6,951 nucleotides of DNA from Roseovarius sp. (lineage in GTDB: Bacteria; Pseudomonadota; Alphaproteobacteria; Rhodobacterales; Rhodobacteraceae), in contig JAASSQ010000156.1 of NCBI GenBank assembly GCA_021767845.1, positions 1-6,951 of the forward strand. The letters are read 5' to 3'. Made by a program: the position numbers and the translations under genes. This document shows positions 1 through 5,962 of the stretch, in pieces. The notes below the pieces were generated by a model, which had not been told where the DNA came from, did not search any database, and was given only the letters and a program-made list of their open reading frames with translations. Positions within the stretch are counted from its first letter, which is position 1; each line of letters starts with the position of its first letter.

Positions 1-256
1 GACCGGCGGCGCGGTGGCGCTTGGCGATCTGTCGCGCGTCACGCTTGATCCCACCGGGCAGCCCGCGCATTGGCGGCTGGCGCAGCGCGGTCAGCCCGAT
101 CTGATGATCCCCGTCACGGCGTCGGGCGCAGACCAGCTGTTCGATGCCTTCGCCACGCTAGAGGGCATCCGCACCGAACACATGCTGGCCAAATTGCGAC
201 GGCCCGGATCACACCCTGTCGTGATCTGGCGGAAAGAGACCGTCCGGCTACATTGA
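1..256 (+). CDS. C-terminal fragment of an unrecognised protein (5' end outside window)
   Basis: The frame is open from base 2 and ends at TGA 254-256, giving about 84 visible residues. The coding signal is good: GC-rich third positions and no stop. A GTG at 14 exists, but nothing marks it as a start and the frame runs off the window edge, so I read it as the tail of a longer gene. The visible part suggests alternating beta strands (around VTLDPTG, HWRLAQ and LMIPVT), then an amphipathic helix (ADQLFDAFATLEGI) and a basic end (KLRRPGSHPVVIWRK). This could suit a small beta-sandwich domain such as a PH-like fold, but that is only a guess. I do not recognise the family. It runs in the same direction as gshA and ends 64 bp before it, so read-through is possible. 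Confidence 0.6.
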   Translation, partial: TGGAVALGDLSRVTLDPTGQPAHWRLAQRGQPDLMIPVTASGADQLFDAFATLEGIRTEHMLAKLRRPGSHPVVIWRKETVRLH

Positions 257-258
257 CA
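253..258 (+). promoter_or_regulatory. Candidate -35 element (TTGACA) for gshA
   Basis: A perfect consensus TTGACA lies at 253-258 and overlaps the stop codon of the upstream gene. It is 62 bp ahead of the gshA start. The expected -10 position, about 276-281, reads CACTTG, a poor match. Many alphaproteobacterial promoters rely more on the -35 than the -10 element, so a gshA promoter here is plausible but unproven. gshA may instead be read from upstream. Confidence 0.3.
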
Positions 259-307
259 CCCCGTGCGAATAGGGCCACTTGTGGCAGCTTAACACGCGCG
301 ACAAGGC

Positions 308-315
308 AGGAGAGG
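308..315 (+). promoter_or_regulatory. Ribosome binding site of gshA
   Basis: AGGAGAGG lies 5 nt before the ATG at 321. It is a strong Shine-Dalgarno match and decides the start. The TTG at 279, which would add 14 residues, has no such site. Confidence 0.8.
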
Positions 316-320
316 CGCCG

Positions 321-1691
321 ATGTCCATACCCCAGTCCGGTGGCGGGCCGATCGAACGGCATGAGCAGCTTGCGGAGTATCTCGAAAGCGGCTGCAAGCC
401 GCGCGAGGACTGGCGCATCGGCACCGAGCACGAGAAATTCGGCTATTGCAAGGATACGCTCAAGCCCATTCCCTACGAGGGCGACCGCAGCGTCCTGGCC
501 GTTCTGGAAGGCCTGCGCGACCTGCATGGGTGGGCGCCGCTGGAAGAGGGCGGCAAGCTGATCGGGCTGGAAAAGGACGGTGCCAATGTCAGCCTTGAAC
601 CGGGGGGCCAGCTGGAACTGTCCGGCGCGCCGCTGGAAAACATCCATGAAACCTGCGACGAGGTGAACGCCCATCTGGCCGATGTGAAGGACATCGCCGA
701 CAAGGTCGGCGTGGGCTTCATCGGGCTGGGGGCCGCGCCGGTCTGGCGGCACGAGGACATGCCGCGCATGCCCAAGGGGCGCTACAAGCTGATGACCGAC
801 TACATGGACCGCGTCGGCAGCATGGGAAAATCCATGATGTATCGCACCTGCACGGTCCAGGTGAACCTTGATTTCGGGTCGGAAGCGGACATGGTGAAAA
901 AGCTGCGCGTGGCGCTTGCGTTGCAGCCGGTGGCGACCGCGCTCTTTGCCAATTCGCCGTTCTTCGAGGGGCAGCCGACAGGCGTGAAATCGTGGCGGTC
1001 GCGGGTCTGGCGCGATCTGGATGACGACCGCACGGGGATGCTGCCCTTTGTCTTCGAGGACGGCTTCGGGTTCGAGGCGTGGGTCGAGTATGCCCTTGAT
1101 GTACCTATGTATTTTGTCTATCGAGACGGGGTTTACATCGACGCGCTCGGGCAATCCTTCCGCGACTTCCTGAAGGGCGAGCTGCCGGCCTTGCCGGGCG
1201 AGAAACCCACGCTTTCGGATTGGGCGGATCACCTGACCACGATCTTCCCCGAGGCGCGAATCAAGAAGTTCATGGAGATGCGCGGGGCCGATGGCGGGCC
1301 GTGGCGGCGGCTGTGCGCCTTGCCGGCGTTCTGGGTGGGGCTGATGTATGACCAGGCCTCGCTGGATGCGGCGTGGGACCTGGTCAAGGACTGGGACGCG
1401 GAGACGCGCGAGGCGCTGCGGGTGGCGGCCAGCGAAAAAGCGTTGCAGGCCAATGTGATGGGCCTTTCCATGCACGATCTGGCGCGCGAGGTTCTGGCGA
1501 TTTCCGAGGCCGGTCTGAAGGCGCGCGGCCGCACCGGGGCCAACGGGATGATCCCCGACGAGACCCATTTCCTGAACGCGCTGAAGGAAAGCGTGGAGAG
1601 CGGCAAGGTGCCCGCCGACGAGTTGCTGGACCGCTATCACGGCGACTGGAACGGCGACCTGAGCCGGATCTATGCCGAGTATTCCTACTGA
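321..1691 (+). CDS. gshA: Glutamate-cysteine ligase (gamma-glutamylcysteine synthetase), plant-like type
   Basis: Makes gamma-glutamylcysteine from glutamate, cysteine and ATP (EC 6.3.2.2), the first and rate-setting step of glutathione synthesis in the cytosol. The product is 456 aa, a usual length for the alphaproteobacterial/plant GCL branch, which differs from E. coli GshA. Family landmarks are present: GTEHEKFGY at residues 34-42 (acidic metal/glutamate site), EPGGQLELSGAP at 93-104, MMYRTCTVQVNLDF at 172-185, NSPFF at 211-215 and the Arg-rich SRVWRDLDDDRTG at 227-239. The ATG at 321 is chosen for the AGGAGAGG site just ahead. The gene stands alone, convergent with the operon that follows. 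One oddity is a run of A/T-rich, less usual codons at residues 257-273. Glutathione synthetase (gshB) is not in the window. The function call is secure from motifs and length; no homology search was run. Confidence 0.95.
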   Translation: MSIPQSGGGPIERHEQLAEYLESGCKPREDWRIGTEHEKFGYCKDTLKPIPYEGDRSVLAVLEGLRDLHGWAPLEEGGKLIGLEKDGANVSLEPGGQLELSGAPLENIHETCDEVNAHLADVKDIADKVGVGFIGLGAAPVWRHEDMPRMPKGRYKLMTDYMDRVGSMGKSMMYRTCTVQVNLDFGSEADMVKKLRVALALQPVATALFANSPFFEGQPTGVKSWRSRVWRDLDDDRTGMLPFVFEDGFGFEAWVEYALDVPMYFVYRDGVYIDALGQSFRDFLKGELPALPGEKPTLSDWADHLTTIFPEARIKKFMEMRGADGGPWRRLCALPAFWVGLMYDQASLDAAWDLVKDWDAETREALRVAASEKALQANVMGLSMHDLAREVLAISEAGLKARGRTGANGMIPDETHFLNALKESVESGKVPADELLDRYHGDWNGDLSRIYAEYSY

Positions 1692-1712
1692 AAGGTCAAC
1701 GGGGCGAACGCC

Positions 1713-1756
1713 ACGTCGGTATTACGTCGGTATCGCGTCGGTATCGTGTCGGTGCG
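1713..1756. repeat. Four tandem copies of an 11-bp unit
   Basis: Four adjacent 11-bp copies lie at 1713-1723, 1724-1734, 1735-1745 and 1746-1756: ACGTCGGTATT, ACGTCGGTATC, GCGTCGGTATC and GTGTCGGTGCG. The core GTCGGT is the same in all four; the last copy is the most diverged and merges into a hairpin. The array starts 22 bp after the gshA stop and fills most of the gap between two convergent genes. The copy number could vary by replication slippage. No function can be assigned from sequence. Confidence 0.85.
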
Positions 1757-1765
1757 CGGCACCGA
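1749..1765. terminator. GC-rich hairpin between convergent genes, possible bidirectional terminator
   Basis: TCGGTGC (1749-1755), a 3-nt GCG loop, then GCACCGA (1759-1765) form a perfect 7-bp stem. It abuts the stop codon of the minus-strand gene and lies 57 bp beyond the gshA stop. Neither strand has a T-run after the stem, so it is not a classical intrinsic terminator. It could instead stabilise 3' ends or work with Rho. Its place between converging genes is the main support. Confidence 0.45.
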
Positions 1766-2035
1766 TCACCCGTCCGGCGCGTCCGGCACCAGGGACAGCA
1801 CGAACGCCTCGACCTTGGCGCGTGGCATCTTGCAGAGGCGCAGCCGCGCACCCGAGGCCAGCCGGTAGAGATCGAGGCTGATGCAATCCGGCCCGCCCAG
1901 TTCATGCGCCACCAGCTTGGCGCTGGTGCCGCCGGCGAAATCGACCCGGCTGACCACGTAGCGGCAGCCCTGCGCCCGGCCGGTGAACGTGCCGCGCGGC
2001 AGCGCGTTGAAAGCGGCCAGAAAGCCGGGTGTCAC
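1766..2035 (-). CDS. Conserved-looking small protein of unknown function, last gene of the pyrB-plsY operon
   Basis: An 89-aa protein that I do not recognise as a named family. It starts at GTG 2035-2033, which overlaps the plsY stop as GTGA, so translation is probably coupled; there is no strong Shine-Dalgarno site of its own. No other Met occurs before residue 70, so this start is the only reasonable one. There is no signal peptide or membrane helix. The sequence suggests a compact globular fold: a helix with LAAFNALP, then strands around CRYVVSRVDF and SAKLVAHEL, ISLDLYRLASGARLRLC, and a final helix KVEAFVLSLV. Two Cys (C24, C51) plus one near residue 68 are not arranged as a metal site. 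Its coding bias matches its neighbours. Real by context and overlap; its role is unknown. Confidence 0.7.
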   Translation of the reverse strand: MTPGFLAAFNALPRGTFTGRAQGCRYVVSRVDFAGGTSAKLVAHELGGPDCISLDLYRLASGARLRLCKMPRAKVEAFVLSLVPDAPDG

Positions 2036-2637
2036 TTCTGCCCGATCCGGGGTTCGGTTCCGGCGCGGATGCGGGCGATGTTCTCACGGTGGCGCCAGAA
2101 CACCACCAGCGTCAGGATCACGCCCAGCACGAAGACCTGCGGATAGCCCAGCATCACGATCCAGATGGTCGAACTGGCCGCGGCGGCGATCGCGGCGTAG
2201 GACGACATCCGCTTGAGCACCGCGAAGAGAAGCCATGTCGCGCAGCAGGCCAGCCCCACGGGCCACGCAAGCGCCAGCAGCAGCCCGAGGAAGGTGGCGA
2301 CGCCCTTGCCGCCCTTGAAGCCCAGCCAGACCGGGTAGCAATGGCCCAGAAACGCCATCAGGCCCGCAGCCTGCGCCGCGTCCTCGCCCGTCAGGTGGCG
2401 GGCCAGCAGCGCGGCGATGGCGCCCTTGGCCCCGTCCAGCAGCAGAGTGGCCGCCGCTGCCCCCTTGGAGCCGGTGCGCAACACGTTGGTCGCGCCGATA
2501 TTGCCCGACCCGATCTCGCGCAGGTTGCCGAGATTCATGGCGCGGGTCAGCACGAGGCCGAAGGGGATCGAGCCGAGAAGGTAGCCGAGGACGGCCCAGA
2601 CGATCAGCAGCGTGGCGGAGGTTTCGATCAGGGGCAT
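2032..2637 (-). CDS. plsY: Acyl-phosphate--glycerol-3-phosphate acyltransferase PlsY
   Basis: An inner-membrane enzyme that moves an acyl group from acyl-phosphate (made by PlsX) to the 1-position of glycerol-3-phosphate (EC 2.3.1.275), giving lysophosphatidic acid for phospholipids. The product is 201 aa, the family's normal size, and strongly hydrophobic with several membrane segments (about 7-30, 59-80, 86-105, 112-140 and 148-180). All three PlsY motifs are visible: GSGNIGATNVLR at 43-54, the GFKGGKGVAT glycine-rich loop at 106-115, and RHRENIARIRAGTE at 182-195. The ATG at 2637 shares one base with the TGA of the preceding gene and lies 7 nt after a GAGG site. A GTG at 2640 would add one residue and give a 4-bp overlap, so it is nearly as good. 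It is co-transcribed with pyrimidine genes. Confidence 0.95.
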   Translation of the reverse strand: MPLIETSATLLIVWAVLGYLLGSIPFGLVLTRAMNLGNLREIGSGNIGATNVLRTGSKGAAAATLLLDGAKGAIAALLARHLTGEDAAQAAGLMAFLGHCYPVWLGFKGGKGVATFLGLLLALAWPVGLACCATWLLFAVLKRMSSYAAIAAAASSTIWIVMLGYPQVFVLGVILTLVVFWRHRENIARIRAGTEPRIGQK

Positions 2638-3920
2638 CACGACACCTCGAAAACAGGGGCGCCGGCCACATAGGTCGCTCGCACCTTGCCCTGCAGGCGC
2701 TGACCGTCGAACGGCGTGTTCTTGGATTTCGACCGCAGGGTGGTGCGGTCCATGACGAAGGGCTTGTCGGGGTCGAAGACCACCAGATCGGCGGGCGCCC
2801 CCGGCGCCAGCCGCCCCGAGGCCAGCCCCAATCGCCGCGCCGGGTTGAGGGACATGGCCCGGAACAGCGTGGGCAGGTCCAGATCGCCGGAATGATAGAG
2901 CCGCAACGCCGCTGGCAGCAGCGTTTCGAGCGCGACCGCGCCCGAGGCGGCCTCTTCGAAGGGCAGGCGCTTGGATTCCTCGTCCTGGGGGGTGTGCATG
3001 GAGCTGATGATGTCGATCAGGCCGGTGCGGACACCCTCGATCACGGCCTGCCGGTCATCCTCGGCGCGCAGGGGCGGTTTGACCTTGAAGAAGGTGCGGT
3101 AGTCGGCCACGTCCAGCTCGTTCAGCGTCAGGTGGTGGATCGAGGTGCCGGCGGTGACGTCGAGCCCGTTGCGCTTGGCCCGCTCCAGCGCGGGCAGCGC
3201 GCGGGCGGTGGTGATCTGGTCGGCGTGATAGGCCGCCCCGGTCATTTCCAGCAGCGCGATGTCGCGGTCCAGCCCCATGCGTTCGGCCATCGGCGAGACC
3301 GAGGGCAACCCGCGCAGCGACGCGAATTTGCCCGAGGTCGCCGCGGCCCCGTCGCTGAGGCCCGGTTCCTGCGGGTGGGCGATCACGAGCGCGCCGAGCG
3401 CACGGGCATAGGTCAGCGCGCGCTGAAAGACCTTGGTGTTGGTCACGACATGGTCGCAATCGGTGAAGGCCACGGCCCCGGCATCCATCAGGAACCCGAT
3501 CTCGGTCATCTCGCGGCCCTCGCGGCCCTTGGTCAGCGCGGCCATCGGGCGCACGTTGACCGGCCCGGCCGCGTTGGCGCGGCGGGCCACGAATTCAAGC
3601 GTCTCGGGGCTGTCGATCGCGGGGGCCGTGTCGGGGCGGGTGACGATGGTGGTCACCCCGCCCGCCGCCGCCGCCAGCCCGGCGGAGCGATAGGATTCCT
3701 TGTGCCGCTCGCCGGGTTCGCAGACCTTGACCCCGATGTCCACGATGCCGGGTGCAAGGCAATGCCCGGCGCAGTCGATCACGCGGGCGGCGGCGGGCGC
3801 GGGATCGTTGGCGGTGCCGACGGCCTTGATGACGCCCTCTTCGATCAGCAGCCAGCCGGGGGCGTCGGTGCCCTGTTCGGGGTCGATCAGGCGCGCGTCG
3901 GTGAAAAGCGTGGTGGTCAT
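2637..3920 (-). CDS. pyrC: Dihydroorotase homologue (PyrC family), probably catalytically inactive, PyrC'/PyrX-like
   Basis: A 427-aa protein with full-length type I dihydroorotase architecture. Family landmarks include APGIVD (56-61), EPGERHKES (68-76), TAGTSIHHLTLNE (256-268), KVKPPLR (279-285), LETLLPAAL (331-339), the APADLVVFD strand (375-383) and NTPFDGQ (401-407). Residues that define the active enzyme are changed. The HxH metal motif (DxHxH) is D61-I-G63-V-K65; the substrate Arg after it is C67; the PNT Asn is D97 (RPDT); the later HVST-type His is Q235; and the catalytic Asp of the TDHAPH-type motif is M308, with Q312 for the last His. H182 and D154 remain. In other bacteria, notably Pseudomonas PyrC', such decayed homologues pair with aspartate transcarbamoylase as structural partners; I infer the same role here because pyrB heads this operon. 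Many databases would simply label it dihydroorotase. The ATG directly abuts the previous stop, with GGGAG 8 nt ahead. Confidence 0.9.
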   Translation of the reverse strand: MTTTLFTDARLIDPEQGTDAPGWLLIEEGVIKAVGTANDPAPAAARVIDCAGHCLAPGIVDIGVKVCEPGERHKESYRSAGLAAAAGGVTTIVTRPDTAPAIDSPETLEFVARRANAAGPVNVRPMAALTKGREGREMTEIGFLMDAGAVAFTDCDHVVTNTKVFQRALTYARALGALVIAHPQEPGLSDGAAATSGKFASLRGLPSVSPMAERMGLDRDIALLEMTGAAYHADQITTARALPALERAKRNGLDVTAGTSIHHLTLNELDVADYRTFFKVKPPLRAEDDRQAVIEGVRTGLIDIISSMHTPQDEESKRLPFEEAASGAVALETLLPAALRLYHSGDLDLPTLFRAMSLNPARRLGLASGRLAPGAPADLVVFDPDKPFVMDRTTLRSKSKNTPFDGQRLQGKVRATYVAGAPVFEVS

Positions 3921-4370
3921 TCAGAAGGCTCCCGACATGGCGGATTCGATGCGCCGGCGCGTGGCGTCGCGGTCAGGCTGGTATTTCAGCAGGTGCTTGT
4001 CGCCCGAGCGGGTGACGACCTGCACGGCCGAGCCGAGCGTGCGGATGGTTTCGATCTCGTCCAGGTGGACCGCGCGGGTCTGCGGACCCAGAAGGCGGCG
4101 ATCGGTCAGATCCCATCGCGCCTGCAATTCGTCGGAGGCGACGTAGAAGGCGCGCACGGCGACGGCGGCCAGCCCGCCGACCGCCCCCGTCCAGACATGC
4201 GGGTTGCCCATGGCCCACAGGATCGCCATGCCCACGGCCATCGCGACGGCCGCAAGCCACGCATGATCACGCCAATAGGTCGCGCGGTCGGGGTGGAAGC
4301 TGTGGAGCACGCGCTCGCCCTCGGCCAGCACGGTGGTCGGCGTCATGGAGTGGATCGGCCCGTCGCTCAT
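3921..4370 (-). CDS. Two-helix membrane protein with C-terminal PH-like domain, unknown function
   Basis: 149 aa. A short N-terminal cytosolic stretch (VLAEGERVLHSFHPDRATYW) leads into two hydrophobic segments, about 38-54 and 60-78, probably a helical hairpin. A soluble C-terminal part follows with the pattern of bacterial PH-like (bPH2) membrane proteins: W86-D-L-T-D-R-R, then VHLDEIETIRTLGSAVQVVTRSGDK-type strands and a final helix (about 134-146). This assignment rests on pattern only. The ATG overlaps the stop of the preceding gene (ATGA), and the TGA directly abuts the ATG of the dihydroorotase homologue, so it is almost surely in the same mRNA. It has only a weak GGGTGG ribosome site and is probably translated by coupling. 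Sitting between pyrB and its probable partner suggests a membrane role linked to that complex, but nothing in the sequence proves it. Confidence 0.75.
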   Translation of the reverse strand: MSDGPIHSMTPTTVLAEGERVLHSFHPDRATYWRDHAWLAAVAMAVGMAILWAMGNPHVWTGAVGGLAAVAVRAFYVASDELQARWDLTDRRLLGPQTRAVHLDEIETIRTLGSAVQVVTRSGDKHLLKYQPDRDATRRRIESAMSGAF

Positions 4371-4903
4371 GAGGCCACCCAGACGACGACGGCGACCAGC
4401 AGGAACAGCACCAGGAGCGCGATCGAGGCGACCCGGCCCGACATCGCCGCCGGGCTGGGGGGCGGCTTGCCGCCGGTGGTGCCGCGCGCGCCCTCGGAGG
4501 GCAGCGGATCGAAGGAGACCGGCGCGCGATCCTCGTTGAAGCTGGCAATCAGGCGCAGCGGCGCGCGGGGTTCGAGCGTTTGGGCGGTGCCGCCGAAGGC
4601 GCGGGACTTGACGATCAGCACATGGCCCGACAGCCCATCGAGCCGTTGGCGCATCTCGGCGATCTCGTCCGCGTCGATGCCGTGCCCCTCTTCGAGATAC
4701 CGGGCAAGGCCAAGCTCGTCGAGGTCCTCGACCGGGAAGAGTTCGATATGATCGGGGTCGAGCGTGTCGGCACCAAGCGCCTGTTGCAACGGCCAGATTC
4801 CGTTGCGGCGGTTGAAGGGCTTGATTTCCTCGGGCGTCAGATCGACGTCGAAGACGCGCACGACGCCGTGCTCGGTGTTTTTGATCGTGATGCGGTCGGT
4901 CAT
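4367..4903 (-). CDS. Tail-anchored protein of unknown function in the pyrB operon
   Basis: 178 aa, no recognised family. The N-terminal 100 residues look soluble and acidic: a small beta-rich start (ITIKNTEHGVVRVFDVDLTP, 5-24), then GIWPLQQALG (35-44) and a charged helical stretch with LARYLEEGHGIDADEIAEMRQRL (66-88). A low-complexity Pro/Gly/Ser linker (about 128-155) ends in one very hydrophobic helix (160-177), with only Ser as the last residue. This is a tail-anchor layout, the soluble domain most likely facing the cytosol. The start is ATG 4903, overlapping the pyrB stop as ATGA, with GAGG 7 nt ahead. The stop overlaps the next gene the same way. The same reading frame stays open far upstream, antisense to pyrB and the glycosylase gene, but that extension is spurious. 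The position right after pyrB suggests a link to ATCase; the function is unknown. Confidence 0.75.
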   Translation of the reverse strand: MTDRITIKNTEHGVVRVFDVDLTPEEIKPFNRRNGIWPLQQALGADTLDPDHIELFPVEDLDELGLARYLEEGHGIDADEIAEMRQRLDGLSGHVLIVKSRAFGGTAQTLEPRAPLRLIASFNEDRAPVSFDPLPSEGARGTTGGKPPPSPAAMSGRVASIALLVLFLLVAVVVWVAS

Positions 4904-5850
4904 GCCATCACCTCGGCCGGGCGGGCGCGCAGGTTGCGGGCCAGAAGGTCCATCGCCGCCATGCGGACGGCGACGCCCATTTCCACCTGGTCCTGGATCA
5001 CGCTGCGGTTGATGTCGTCGGCGATCTCGCCGTCGATCTCGACCCCGCGGTTCATCGGCCCCGGGTGCATCACGATGGCGTCGGGCTTGGCATGGGCCAG
5101 TTTCTCGGCGTCCAGCCCGTAGCGGAAATAGTATTCGCGCTCGGACGGGATGAAGCCGCCATCCATGCGCTCGCGCTGAAGGCGTAGCATCATCACCACG
5201 TCCACGTCGCGCAGCCCCTCTTCCATATCGTCGAACACCTCGACCCCGAATTCGGCAATGCCCGAAGGCATCAGCGTGGGCGGGCCGATCAGGCGCACGC
5301 GGTTTTCCATCTTGCCCAGGAGAAGGATGTTCGAGCGCGCGACGCGGGAATGGGCGATGTCGCCGCAGATCGCGATGTTGAGCCGGTGCAGCCGCCCCTT
5401 GGCGCGGCGGATGGTCAGCGCATCGAGCAGCGCCTGCGTGGGGTGTTCGTGGCGCCCGTCGCCGGCGTTCAGCACCGCGCAGTTCACCTTTTGCGACAAG
5501 AGGTCCACCGCGCCGGAATGCGGGTGGCGCACCACCAGAAGATCGGGGTGCATGGCGTTGAGCGTCATCGCCGTGTCGATCAGGGTTTCGCCCTTCTTGA
5601 TCGAGCTGGCCTGCATCGCCATGTTCATCACGTCCGCGCCAAGCCGCTTGCCCGCCAACTCGAAGCTGGCCTGCGTGCGGGTGGAGTTTTCGAAGAACAT
5701 GTTGATCTGGGTGAGGCCCGCCAGCGCGTCGGCGTGTTTCACGTCGCGCCGGTTGAGATCGACATATTGCTCGGCCAGGTCCAGAATCGTCGTGATCTCG
5801 GGCGGGGCGAGGGGCTCGATCCCCAGAAGGTGGGAGTGTGAGAAGGTCAT
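4900..5850 (-). CDS. pyrB: Aspartate carbamoyltransferase catalytic subunit (ATCase)
   Basis: Joins carbamoyl phosphate and aspartate to carbamoyl-aspartate (EC 2.1.3.2), the committed step of UMP synthesis, in the cytosol. 316 aa, normal for the catalytic chain. Carbamoyl-phosphate site residues are visible: S56-T-R-T59, K85/K86 in SSIKKGET, R108-H109 and H136-P-T-Q139 in GDGRHEHPTQ. The aspartate site shows R169 (in HSRVARSN), R223 and Q225 (LRLQRER) and H262-P-G-P-M-N-R-G269. All key residues look intact. The start is ATG 5850, with GGAG 6 nt ahead; an in-frame ATG at 5907 would add 19 residues but lies across the promoter. It heads a six-gene operon. No pyrI-type regulatory chain is in the window, and the decayed dihydroorotase downstream may fill the partner role, as in class A ATCases. 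Confidence 0.97.
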   Translation of the reverse strand: MTFSHSHLLGIEPLAPPEITTILDLAEQYVDLNRRDVKHADALAGLTQINMFFENSTRTQASFELAGKRLGADVMNMAMQASSIKKGETLIDTAMTLNAMHPDLLVVRHPHSGAVDLLSQKVNCAVLNAGDGRHEHPTQALLDALTIRRAKGRLHRLNIAICGDIAHSRVARSNILLLGKMENRVRLIGPPTLMPSGIAEFGVEVFDDMEEGLRDVDVVMMLRLQRERMDGGFIPSEREYYFRYGLDAEKLAHAKPDAIVMHPGPMNRGVEIDGEIADDINRSVIQDQVEMGVAVRMAAMDLLARNLRARPAEVMA

Positions 5851-5856
5851 CCGCCG

Positions 5857-5860
5857 CTCC
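5857..5860 (-). promoter_or_regulatory. Ribosome binding site of pyrB
   Basis: On the minus strand GGAG ends 6 nt before ATG 5850. Together with the promoter upstream it supports the shorter pyrB start over the ATG at 5907. Confidence 0.65.
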
Positions 5861-5878
5861 GTTCCGTGATCCTGCCCG

Positions 5879-5907
5879 CTTATAGGAAGGGTGGCGGCGC
5901 GGGGCAA
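5879..5907 (-). promoter_or_regulatory. Sigma70-type promoter of the pyrB operon
   Basis: On the minus strand TTGCCC (5907-5902) and TATAAG (5884-5879) are separated by exactly 17 bp. Transcription would start near 5872, leaving a leader of only about 22 nt before the pyrB ATG. That is too short for an attenuator or PyrR-type leader, so any control by pyrimidines would have to act at initiation or on the protein. The spacing and position are good; no other match in the gap is as convincing. Confidence 0.6.
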
Positions 5908-5962
5908 GGCGTCGGTTTGCCCGCTTTCCTCCGGCGCGGCGGGGGAGTAGCGTAAGCGCGCA

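Noticed and set aside
279..320. TTG start of gshA at 279.
   Set aside because: No ribosome site ahead of it, whereas ATG 321 follows AGGAGAGG with 5-nt spacing.
114..1640. 508-aa minus-strand open frame across gshA.
   Set aside because: Fully antisense to gshA, which has clear family motifs, and its composition is typical of a GC-rich mirror frame.
2892..4751. 619-aa plus-strand open frame across the dihydroorotase homologue and membrane genes.
   Set aside because: Antisense shadow, Gly/Arg/His-rich without domains; it crosses three supported minus-strand genes.
5851..5907. Longer pyrB start at ATG 5907.
   Set aside because: The added residues overlap the TTGCCC/TATAAG promoter, resemble no ATCase N-terminus, and the ATG at 5850 has its own GGAG site.
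5851..5962. Possible plus-strand promoter for the glycosylase gene using TTGCCC at 5917-5922.
   Set aside because: No acceptable -10 at 16-18 bp; the only TA-containing hexamer (TAGCGT) is 25 bp away.
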